DNA from: Pontederia crassipes
Taxonomy: Eukaryota > Streptophyta > Magnoliopsida > Commelinales > Pontederiaceae
Assembly: GCA_030549335.1 (NCBI GenBank)
Contig: CM060198.1
Location: forward strand, 42,820,353 to 42,884,352
Direction: 5' to 3'
DNA: 64,000 bases
The position numbers were made by a program, and so were the translations under genes. Each line of letters opens with the position of its first letter. Positions within the stretch are counted from its first letter, which is position 1. The notes below the pieces were generated by a model, which saw only the letters and a list, made by a program, of their open reading frames with translations, ran no database searches and was not told where the DNA came from. Shown piece after piece: positions 22,423 to 31,835 of the stretch.

Positions 22423-25059
22423 TGTGATGACCTTCTACTCATTTTGGCATCACAAAGGGTGAAACTAGAAATTCAATCGTTTAAATTCAAATTCAAATCT
22501 TCAACGGAAACCAGCGTTCCAAAAATAAACTAACTCTAAAAATTTTCAAAAATTTTGGCATGATGTATGCGTAAATTCGTCTATATGTCATGTACAATAA
22601 TTCATATATATCTCATCATGAAGAATTAACTTCAAAACTTTAATCATCTTAGGCAGTTATAAGGACATTACTGGAAATTCAAAAGAATGGGAACACATGC
22701 CCAAAATAGTGAGTCACAAGTTCACTCTCAAACTAAGATCACGAGCTAAATGCTCGTAAACCATATAACCTGAGCGTCCATCACTTCACACAATAATTCA
22801 ACATCTCCAAAATCTTTCAAAGCATTCTTCGAGGAATAAATCTATAAAGGAAAACTCAATGAAATGCAAAGTTGGCAATACGATAATCACGCCTCTCATA
22901 GATGCTCATTTTCTAGCCCCTTTACATTTGTTATTTCGTGCTATGCAAGCTTTCATTCATTACCTAAAAAAAATTAAACAAGAGGAGTGAGCATTAAGAA
23001 CTTCAATGAGTAGAATAACTATCTCAAATATTAAAACAGCGAAGGAAAAACCAACCCCTTTATTTTCATAAATCATTCCAAACCCTTTTCAATTCTTCAA
23101 GGAAATTCATTTAAATAATAATCATACCAAAATGAATGCTATGAGTGCACATGCATGGTAATAAGATAACATCGTAAAATTTAGGGAAATGTCATCAAAC
23201 ATGAATATCCTTACCACTCATCAATCGAGTGCTTCTTCACCCACCCCTCATGTCACTATATCACCATAGGGTGGTTGTTCTAATTCCATCCCTCATGTCA
23301 TTATATCGCCATAGGACATTGAACCGCTCCTCACTATATCGATACAGAGCTTGTTTTTTTTCTTACTCCACTCCATCCCTCGTGTCATTATATCGCCACA
23401 GGATGATTATTCTAATTCCACCCTTCGTGTCACTATATCGACACAGTGTGTTGAACCTGCTCCTCATGTCACTATATTGACACAGAGCAAATAAGATCCC
23501 AACCGATCTACTCGGAGTTGGCCAAATCTCTGAGGTGAAAACACTCCGTCTTATGCGGGTTTTTATATGTAATGCACATGATGCATGAATGCAATTTTCA
23601 AATAGAAGTTTAGGATTGGAAACCATCATATAAACTTTCCTTTCAAAAATCAAATATTCACTTCAATTTCACAAAGATAAACTTCGACGAATTTCCAAAA
23701 TTCATAATAAAATGTCATAAGTCATATGATGACACACATATGAAGCATACAAATATATGAATATGCATGAAGGAAACTATCACGAAAATCTATTCCCCAT
23801 CTGGTGGAACAATGTCATCACTCCGAAGAGTTAAGCAATTCATATCAATTGAAATAAGTTCCCTCACCTTGGATTTGTAGAGTCCCAAATTATCTTCTCA
23901 TCCGAATCCAATCAAAAGTAAGACAACCTATCACATTCATTACTTGATTAATTAATATTATAAAAATAAATTTGCTAATTCACTCTTCATAACCACTCGG
24001 CGTGCTTATCATAAACCAATTTCTATTATGGATTTGCTACAATACTTACCAAGAAGGAAATGAAGGTCTCGTCAACTAGTAGCAGCCTAATCAAATCTCA
24101 ACAACCAATGAACTATCGCCTTCCGTTTAACAACCCCCTATAAGTGAAATCAAATCAAACTTCAATTAAATCCTAATTAGGACCTTAACTACATTATAAA
24201 TAATTACTCTCAGCTATGTGGACATTCATACCATAACAACTATAGCCACCGCTCTCAGAACCACAGTCGTGCCCGCCGAAACATCGAAAAGTCGTTGAAT
24301 GCCTTCTTCATCAATAATAAAATAAAGTTACTTTAAATTTATCCGCAAAACCGAAATCCAATCGTATGCACATTTCCATTTACTTACCAACCGTGATATG
24401 AGAACGAATCGCCAGAAAGGTCACCGGAGAATGATCGAAATCCGAAACCTATGAACCTAAAAAGGGATTAATGACTAATTATTATACGGATAGTAATCTG
24501 ATCTTTTTCACCTACCAGAATGTCTAGATGAGCTTGGCCGGAGCTCTCCGTCAAACGCGCCAGAAATGTCATCGGAAAAGTCCTACTCGGTCACCTCCAT
24601 GATTTGGAACAAGAACACGTTTAAAACTCATCAAAATGATCCTAATCAATCTGATAATGATGTACAACTCACCAGGAGGAAGATCGGTGCGAATGAGAGC
24701 CAAAATCGTCGCCAGCAAACTTCCCCTCTTCCTCGCATTCTAAGCTTGCTACATCGCACACAGTGGACCGATCATCTCGTAACCCATGCCAAAATGATTG
24801 TCTCGTCATCCTCTTTCCATCGGTACCTCTTGTGCGAAAAATGGTAGCCGGACGGCGGAGAACGGATGGCTCGAAGGGGCGACGGCTAGAGACGTGCTAT
24901 AGTGTCACAGTTACTATAACAGGTCGGGGACGAAGAAGGAAGACGATGCTTTTTTTTGTACACGTCATTTCTTTTATGTTGTCCATTACTGTATAAAGAC
25001 CAAAATGCCCTCTTTTTGCAAGTATTTACAACTATTTTTTTAACTGACATGACGTTACA
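22423..25059 (-). mobile_element. Solo LTR nested in the CACTA element, 2.6 kb
   Basis: On the minus strand it runs from TGTAACGTCATG (25059) to GGTCATCACA (22423). The flanks are GCCTT at 22418-22422 and at 25060-25064, a perfect 5-bp duplication. Both sides continue the same CT-rich minisatellite, so the host sequence is plainly interrupted. No internal retroviral sequence is present. Read inside-out, this is a third nesting level: LTR in CACTA in gag-only LTR element. Confidence 0.9.
23225..23500 (+). repeat. Minisatellite in the nested solo LTR
   Basis: About six copies of 'cctcatgtcactatatcg' followed by 'cacagg' or 'ccatagg', spaced about 45-55 bp. The open frame over 23229-23480 is a translation of this repeat. 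Confidence 0.75.
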
Positions 25060-25140
25060 GCCTTCTTCCACCCTCCGCCGCCCGGTGCCGCCCTCCTCCG
25101 CCCTCTTCCACCTCCTCCACCCAACTGCTGCCAGAATTGT
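25060..25140 (+). repeat. CT/GC-rich minisatellite, right half
   Basis: Continues the array of 21836-22417 right after the TSD: 'ccttcttccaccctccgcc', 'cggtgccgccctcctcc'. Confidence 0.7.
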
Positions 25141-25766
25141 TTGGACGCTTGGAATTGCTCCGCCACTCCACTGTCGAATAGTAAGTTCTATTTGTTAATT
25201 ATTTTTTGTTAACTTGAAATTGAAGATGGTCATGTTCTTAATTGCCTTAATTTAGATGAATATATGGACAAACTAAATTATTTCTTAATTATGCCTTAAT
25301 TTAGATGAATATATGAATATATGTTCTTAGTTATGTTAACTTGAAATCTACTTTCAACTATATGAATATCGTGACTTGAAAAATAGATGAACAAACTAAA
25401 TTATTTTTTTAATTTATGCCTCCAATTAGATGAATATCGTGACTTGAAAAATAAATGAACAAATTAACTATATTATTCTGAATCATACATCAAATCTGTA
25501 TTCGATGAGATTCAACTTGGAATCAAATACTGTTCAAATATTTTCAATTTTTCATCTTTTTTCTCATGTTCTCATTTTAGTTAACATAGAATGTGGATGA
25601 CTATTATTGTTAATTAAAATGAGAACATTGAAAAAATAGACTAGAATATGATAATTCATTGTTCAGTAACGACGATCAAGTACTTGAAACATGTGATTTT
25701 GGACTTCATAACTTCAAAATCACATGTTTCAAGCACAAGAATTTTTTGGCATATGGCTTAATTTAA
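25141..25766. other. CACTA internal non-coding DNA
   Basis: AT-rich; the phrase 'atgaatatcgtgacttgaaaaata' and 'ttatgcct(t/c)aatt(t)agatgaatat' recurs two to three times between 25240 and 25460, a small decayed duplication. No gene seen. Confidence 0.5.
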
Positions 25767-25943
25767 ATGAAAAAGCCATATCGTAGTTGGATTCATAATT
25801 GGAAAGATAAACGTGGCATCATAATAAAAGAATATAAGGATGGTGTTGATGAATTTATTAATGTGGCATATCAAAATGAAGGCGTTGCTTCTTCATATGG
25901 CGAAATCTTATGCCCATGCCGGAAGTGCAAATGTTATAAGTGA
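25767..25943 (+). CDS. Transposase-associated domain exon of the CACTA element
   Basis: A 58-codon open frame. After a basic start with 'SWIHNWK' it has 'YKDGVDEFINVAYQNEG' and ends 'EILCPCRKCKCYK'. The order W, then GVDEFI, then a cysteine cluster CPCxKC, is that of the transposase-associated N-terminal domain (Pfam Transpos_assoc) of TNP2-type CACTA transposases; family assignment is by memory of the motif. The catalytic Transposase_21 domain that should follow is missing, so only a truncated protein could be made. The stop at 25941 follows the cysteine cluster closely. Confidence 0.65.
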   Translation: MKKPYRSWIHNWKDKRGIIIKEYKDGVDEFINVAYQNEGVASSYGEILCPCRKCKCYK

Positions 25944-26326
25944 AAAATAATCTTATCTATTGTGTACGGTTCCCTAGGTTTCTCTCAAATATGAAGATGA
26001 TCAACCTATTGAAGGTAAAGGCATCGGTAGAAAAGTAATGGATAAGCTAAAACAAACATATGACAATGAACTAGGGAACAAGAATTTTTCGTAAGAAGAG
26101 TTTATTCACACTAGCTCTTACTCAAGTAAACAATGAGTTTGTTGTGGTACTGGAGGAAGTGTCTTCCGACAGGTATTTTGTTAGTTAGAGTACATTACAA
26201 CTTTTGTTTTCTGTAATATGGACTTGCTGCATTGTTGATATATTATCCTAGGAATGGTGAGGTGGAAGTCCAAGAGGAAACAATCCTGGTTACTAATAAT
26301 AACATAAGTTTGTTACTTTTTTTTAG
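25944..26326. other. CACTA internal DNA, degenerate coding remnant
   Basis: Near 26010-26100 a frame reads 'GKGIGRKVMDKLKQ' before stops. It might be a relic of the transposase gene but is too short to name. Confidence 0.3.
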
Positions 26327-28432
26327 TCATGGTTACTAGAGGTCGCGCTTCTAGGTCATCTCGCTCTTCTAGGCGTTCACTCTAGATGAGTGAGCTATCA
26401 TGACCACCAGGTATTATATTTATTGTCAGTTGCTTCTTTGTAGTTGATTATAATAGTTACATTCATTTTTTTATAATGTCAGTTGCTCCACTGCCGACGA
26501 GGCACGTAGTCGGATCGACACATAGTAGGCGATCCATTGGTGGGTTGTCTCCACGTATCACTCCAGGTACGTGTCACATAGTAGGTGATACATATTAGAC
26601 GATACAGTTTTCTATTTATTTTGTTGTTGTGACAGTTGCGCCACTGTCAACGGAGCACATAGTCGGGACGTCTCATCGCATGACGACGATCGACATGTCA
26701 CACCAGGTTATTTTCTGTATATTCCATAAATTTAAATATGAGGCAAATTTTATGTATTTTTTATGATGACAATTGCTATGCCACCATTGAGATTGCTAGA
26801 CGCTTCGCCACATTCTAGCATTGGCAAGCGATATCTTACCCCAGGTGATATATTTATAATTAATAAAATTATATTTCTCATTTAATCACATTAATCATTT
26901 TTTTAATAATGTCAGTTGCTACGCCGCCAATAGCACAAGCACTCGGCTTGTCACATTCTGACAAGCGGACTGCCACAGATCATGTAGCAATAGACACCAC
27001 TCGAGTTGACAACTTTACTATACATATATCAATTATCACTAGTTTAATTTGGTATGACACTAATGATTTATTTTGTAATAGGACCCGTTGATGATGTCGG
27101 ACCTTCTCAGCCTACTCCAGTTGTACAGGGTGATGATTCCTCTTCAACAGATGAAGAGGGATTACACAATAATGGGGTGGTCACGTGAATAATATTGCTC
27201 GGCCGTAAGTTAAATATGTTGTAGAAATTTTATTATAGATTTGCTTATCATTGAAAATTAATTCTTTTTTATAATTTGCAGGACCACTTTCATACCCGCT
27301 AGTACCTGCGAGATGTCAGTGCTCTTGTTCTTTCCCACTTGCCGAAAAGGGCAAAATCATGGAAAGATGTCCCAATTCAAGTGTGGGATGACATTTTTCG
27401 AGCCTTTACGCTACGATCTTCTTTTTGGGTTACATAATTTGTTTTATATTATTTTTAAATTACTAAGTTTATAGTATTGTTTAGGAGGCAAATCAGTTTC
27501 ATCCGGATCTTAGTTTGGGGACGATCCGAAGAGCTTTTGAGGAGGTGGCTACGAAATGCCTCCGAAATCGATTATATAAGTTTCGTAAGGTCGTCACATC
27601 TGTCGGCCTCACTTTGGAGCAAGGCATATTAGGCGGTTGGTTTGGGAGTCCTTATGTAGGAAGTGTAAGTATGTTTACTTCTAAATTATTGTTATTAAAT
27701 TTATAAATTTTCAAAGTCTAAGTATTTGATGTTCATAGAGGACGGATAAACAATGATAAAGAAAGTCGGAAAAGGCAAGAGTTAACCAATTTTTGAAGTC
27801 TGAGGCCCACATCCATACAAGCGGGTCGATGCGATTTGACGAGCATCGACGACGCATGGTAATTTACATACAAAATCGAACAATCAAACTTTTATCTTAT
27901 ACTTATTTTATAAAATATGAAACTTTTTTGCAGGAAAAAAAACAAGATGGTACTGTAGACTTTCGCGCAGCCTACGAGGCCACACATAAGAGCTGAAAGA
28001 TCAATGACTTGGTCACGCACACTGCTCGTAGACTTCTGGTAGGTCTCATCACATGTTCACATGGTTTGTGACGTTAGTGCAAATATTTTTTTAAATGCGC
28101 AATGTTTAAATTTTTAGGATGAGTATAATGCGAAGATGGATGAAAAGTACGGAGATGATACGAGTACTCAGCCACTAGGTAATGTTTCTCGAAAGTGATT
28201 CACATTTTTAATTTGTGTTTTTTGATGTTATATAATTTATATAATCTATGATGTTTATATGAATCCATGATTTTTCTATTTCGTAGAGGACCCTACTGTT
28301 TGGGAGGAGGTGGCTGGCACGACAGGAGGAGGATACCTGTGTGGCCTAGGCACAACCACTCAGGTACCTAGGAGGAGCGGAGGATATGCAGGCGGCCATC
28401 TGCTCCGTGCTCATCCGCTGCACCTGATATGA
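26327..28432 (+). pseudogene. CACTA TnpA-type gene, Transposase_24-like, multi-exon pseudogene
   Basis: Likely the DNA-binding TnpA-type protein gene of the element. ATG at 26327 (MVTRGRASRSSRSS). Exons fit AG/GT borders: 27082-27204, 27282-27428, 27485-27664, 27739-27858, 27934-28038, 28118-28178, and 28287 to a stop at 28432. Codon phase is kept from 27485 on. The translation has the hallmarks of plant Transposase_24 (Ptta/En/Spm, PF03004): 'FHPDLSLGTIRRAFEE', 'SEKARVNQFLKSEAHIHTSG', 'GTVDFRAAYEATHKS', 'DEYNAKMDEKYGDD' and 'DPTVWEEVAG'. In-frame stops (in the first exon, TAG in exon 27282, TGA and TAA in exon 27739, TGA in exon 27934) make it a pseudogene. Between the first exon and 27082 lies an array of related mini-exons (separate entry). 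Confidence 0.75.
26483..26983 (+). repeat. Array of four related mini-exons
   Basis: Units 26483-26566, 26636-26706, 26773-26844 and 26916-26983 all start 'ttgc..cc' after a pyrimidine-rich AG (AA in the third) and the first three end 'ccag' before GT. Translations are alike: 'VAPLPTRHVVGSTHSRRSIG', 'VAPLSTEHIVGTSHRM', 'ATPPLRLLDASPHSSIGKR', 'VATPPIAQALGLSHSDKR'. The intervening intron-like pieces are 66-71 bp and also alike ('ttttttataatgtcag'). This is tandem duplication of one exon-intron unit. Confidence 0.7.
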
Positions 28433-28860
28433 CGTAATTATCGCAATAGCTATCGCAGCAGGTGTCGCAACAGATATCGCAATAATTGGCTCCTTTATTG
28501 CAGGCGATTCAAGGATTGATCTCGCCGTAGAATCAATCCCCGCGAGGCCAAGAACTAAGCACATCAGGATCAAACGTCCGGAATGACAACAACTCCCAAA
28601 CTTAGGATAGAAAACTTTTACATTATATTATATATGTTTTTGTTACTTATATGTTTGTTATCAAATATATGTGTTAGTACTTACACGTTTGCATTATATT
28701 AGTTATACTTTTGTTAGTTTAGTTTATTACTTTTCATAATGTTATATTTGATATGATGCGTGTGATGCTTGTGATCAATGATGAATGCATTTATATGCAT
28801 TATATATTTATGGTGTGGGAAGGGAAGAAAATATGGGTGTAATGGGGAAAAAATGTCTAC
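28433..28860. other. 3' flank of the TnpA-type pseudogene
   Basis: Contains a region rich in 'atcgcaata' and 'gcaacagatatcgc' repeats (28435-28490), then AT-rich DNA. No other gene. Confidence 0.4.
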
Positions 28861-29269
28861 ATTTAGCGCCTTTGTAGCATCTCAATGGCGTCGTAATAAT
28901 ATACGATGCTATTTTAAATATAACATCCTTAGCGTAACATTAGCGTCAATGTAAGTATAAAATTAGCATCACTTCAACAACGAACTCGCATCGCTCTACG
29001 CCACGTTCGCATCTCATTAGCATCTCTTCTCTATTGCTCGCAATGACAACTTTCGCATCAACATAATGTCGAGGTAGCTTCTACAATTGACGCTACTTGC
29101 ATCGCCTTATGCGTTGACACTATTGAGACGCTATTCGCTACCGATTCCAAGCGTCTCATATTGTCAACGTTAGAGCGACACCAAAGAGACGCTAGTTTTT
29201 CCAGCCACGCAGTAGCGCCACATTAGCATCGCATGTCTTGTGTCACTATTTGTCAATTTTCTTGTAGTG
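28861..29269 (+). repeat. Right subterminal repeat region of the CACTA element
   Basis: Dense 'agcgtca', 'gacgcta', 'agcatct' motifs in both orientations up to the terminal TTTTCTTGTAGTG, mirroring 19560-19960. Confidence 0.75.
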
Positions 29270-30069
29270 AGCTTTGTTGGATGTGATTACAGAAACGTTC
29301 AAGGCCTTGGACTGCTTAAAAAGACACATAATCAATCTAGTTATCCATCAACTAGTTGACCATCTCATCACTAGTGGAAGTCAATTATTAGGACCCAATT
29401 TGAAGATGAAGATGAGTTACCTAGATGGACTGCAAGAAGGTCTTCAGGATTTATTATTTCCCTCCACATATAAGGGGGAATAAACAAGCTGAATTCATGA
29501 ATCTGCAACAAGGCAGTATGATAGTGGAAGAATACCTCAATAAGTTTTTAGAACTTGAGGTATAGTCCTCTGAAAGAGGATGAAGAATTAAGGGTCAACC
29601 ACTTTGTGAATGGGTTAAATCCTCGCCTCATGATAAACGTTAAGTGTGGTGATCCTGAAACCATGATCAAGGCAATCTCCTTAGCATCCAAATTGGCTAG
29701 GGAGATTGACATTCAAAAGAAATATGAAAAAAACAAGGAGTCCAAGAAGGATCAAAGTAAGGAATCTAAGAAGGAGCAGAGGCAAGAAAGAAGAGATGAG
29801 GACTCTAAGCCTTATAAGAGAAATGGAGATGGACAAGGACATTCACCTTGCCCATACTGTCATAATTTCACGCCGGAGAATGCCGTATGAAATCATGAGT
29901 ATGTCTTTAATGTGGAAAGATAGGGCACTACATTAGAGATTGTCTAGAAAAATGTACTGGTCACAACGACAAGGGCAATGACAAAAAAAATAACGAACAA
30001 CAGAGAGCTACAAGTAGAGTCCACGCCATGGAGGTTGATGAGATTCAGGACACAAATGAGGATAATTAA
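29270..30069 (+). pseudogene. Gag, 3' part, of the gag-only element
   Basis: This resumes gag after the CACTA insertion. Translation in two or three frames gives the capsid-like part ('VITETFKALDCLKRHIINLV'), then 'LRVNHFVNGLNPRLMINVKC', 'ISLASKLAREIDIQKKYE' and a Lys/Glu-rich linker. A first knuckle starts at 29849 (CPYCHNF.., shifted by a base before its His). The second, at 29902-29943, has the pattern C-x2-C-x4-H-x4-C with an in-frame stop inside. Gag ends 'VHAMEVDEIQDTNEDN' with TAA at 30067. Only about 170 bp then separate it from the LTR, so there was no pol behind it. Frameshifts near 29295, 29480, 29560 and 29870 kill the frame. Confidence 0.75.
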
Positions 30070-30242
30070 GGTAAACCTTTAGGTATTGGTGATTATGTTA
30101 ATGTTATACATGTTAACGTGATTTTGCATGTATCCATATCTTAGACCATGAATTGATTAATGTAAAAGATAATGAAGAAAAGAGTATGATGCATAAGTAA
30201 GATTGAAATTTGAGGACGAATTTCTTTTAAGTGGGGAAAGGA
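30070..30242 (+). promoter_or_regulatory. 3' untranslated part and polypurine tract of the gag-only element
   Basis: 'tttgaggacgaatttctttt' and then 'agtggggaaagga' lead into the right LTR at 30243. The purine tract is well preserved, typical for Tekay/Del elements. Confidence 0.75.
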
Positions 30243-30794
30243 TGTAACACCCAAATCTTTGAATAGGGGTATTTAAGTAATTTAGAGGAAACCCTAAGAA
30301 AAATTCTAGGATAAACTCTATAAAAATCCCCCAAATCATCCATCTCCTCTCTTTTCTTATTTATCCCACGTGATGGATGCAACCTCGGAGTTGGAAAAAG
30401 GAGGAGAACGGGGAAGAAGAAGAGGACATGGACAAGAGAAAGGGGATTAACATTGAAGATCAATATCATAGGTATGTAAAGGGGATCCAAACACTCCCCC
30501 CCCCTCCCTCAATGTTTGTATGTTTGGATTGCGAGATCTAATGACACCCTAGTCCTTGATAGGGATTGTGATTAAGGGTCATATCATGCATTAGATCTGA
30601 AAGATTTCATATGTGATTCATACTTTAGATTCTAGGGTTCCATGTTGAGATCATGGATGAATCCTAGATTTGAAAGAATGGATGATTTCATATGGTTTTC
30701 ATGTGCTTTTGATTCCTATTGATATATAGATCAGACCTAGAACCTTTAGGATGCTTTGTATTGCATTTTCCCAAAGTTTCATTGAAAAACATGC

Positions 30795-31110
30795 AAGAAG
30801 CGAGCTTAATACGAGTTAGAGGCTGTTAATACGGGCAATAGGGTAAAAATATGGGTTGCCTATATTTTTTGGTGCGAGCCTAATACGACCAGAAGCAAAA
30901 ATATGACTTGGAGGGCAAAAATACGATTTGACCGTATTTTTCTCGTTGATGACCAAAAATCCTCTCACGGACATGATCAAAAGTGGCACTACTATGATAC
31001 GACCGTGCCAAGGATGTGGCACGCCGTGACACTAATCGTCACGACTGTGACCAACACATAATGGGTGTTCATGGCATGGTCACAGGCGTGGCCTCATCGT
31101 CACAGTCGTG
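30795..31110 (+). repeat. Motif cluster in the right LTR
   Basis: Same order as at 17276-17560: 'cttaatacga', 'aaatacgatttgaccgtat', then 'cacgccgtgac', 'cgtcacgactgtgacc', 'cgtcacagtcgtgac'. Confidence 0.6.
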
Positions 31111-31423
31111 ACTGTCTGAAATGTTGAATATGTGTAAATTTAAATTTACTTTCAAAGTATTTATGCTATGAATTTATGCTTGATGAATGTATATGACACC
31201 TAAATATATGAAATGCATGTTCAGCCGTAATTAGGCTAAGATATGAAGAATGATTGATATGAATGATTGATGTATTGCAAAGCTTAATACACCTAAAGCT
31301 GAAGGACATTGTCACTCTTCAATGATGAGAAGCAAAGTCCTGCACCTATGTATGTACTTCAAGAGAATCTAAGCCCAAGAAGTAAAGTTTTGCATTTATG
31401 TATGTACTTTTCGAGGAACAAAG

Positions 31424-31687
31424 TGTAATATTTCCCACTAGCGTGTGATATTATCCACTTTGGGCCTTGGCCCGCACAGTTTTCTCAAAACGCGTCATAT
31501 GGTATCAGAGCCACTCTGGTTTGGTGCATGAGGTATGCCTTGGATTAGTCCCACATGCATAAAGTCACAAGAGAGATGTTGGGTATATATGGGAACATGT
31601 CCTTCACCAGGTGTGACGCGTTTTGAGAAAACCGTTCGGACGGAGGCCCAAAGCGGACAATATCACAGACTAGTGGGAAATGTTACA
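31424..31687. mobile_element. 264-bp element with inverted LTR-like arms and a primer-site-like core
   Basis: The flanks are CAAAG at 31419-31423 and 31688-31692, a perfect 5-bp duplication, and the left LTR of the host element shows the empty site. The arms 31424-31497 and 31614-31687 are inverted copies, alike at about 64 of 74 positions by eye. The ends are TGTAA and TTACA. Directly after the left arm stands 'tatggtatcagagcca' (31498-31513), a strong tRNA-Met primer-site match. Read on the plus strand, 31540-31687 looks like a TRIM-type LTR ('tcccacatg', 'gggaacatgtccttcacc', 'gacgcgttttgag', 'gttaca'). No coding sequence. Confidence 0.85.
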
Positions 31688-31835
31688 CAAAGTCCCTCAT
31701 CAGAAAGTTTGTGTATTCTCTGGAATAAAGTCTCTCACTATTATAGTGTGTGTATTCTTTGAAATAAAATTCCTTACTATTATAGTGTGCGTATTCTTTG
31801 GAATAAAGTCCCTCATTATTATGATGTGCATGTTC
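31688..31835 (+). repeat. Tandem array, unit about 42 bp, in the right LTR
   Basis: About three to four copies of the 'aataaagtccctcactatta' unit, homologous to 17852-18015. Confidence 0.65.

Larger units (their letters stand above)
19542..29269 (+). mobile_element. CACTA (En/Spm) transposon, 9.7 kb, with cargo and a nested LTR
   Basis: The ends are CACTACAAGAAAA and TTTTCTTGTAGTG, a perfect inverted pair compared over 12-13 bp. The flanks are AGA and AGC, a 3-bp duplication with one mismatch. Both ends carry dense subterminal repeats such as 'agcgtctc', 'gagacgcta' and 'gcgacgct' (19560-19960 and 28860-29260, also internally at 20885-21040 and 21725-21785). Inside are a plastid fragment, TA-rich satellites, a CT-rich minisatellite split by a solo LTR, a Transpos_assoc-like exon, a mini-exon array and a Transposase_24-like pseudogene. 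No TNP2 (Transposase_21) catalytic domain was found, so it is non-autonomous. It splits the gag of the LTR element 16733-32931. Confidence 0.92.

Noticed and set aside
21835-22533. Open frames of 112-219 codons on both strands, Pro/Ala/Ser- or Gly/Arg-rich
   Set aside because: They follow a CT/GC minisatellite, have no domain, and the longest runs into a solo LTR.
23229-23480. 83-codon frame
   Set aside because: Translation of the 'catgtcactatatcg' minisatellite inside a solo LTR.
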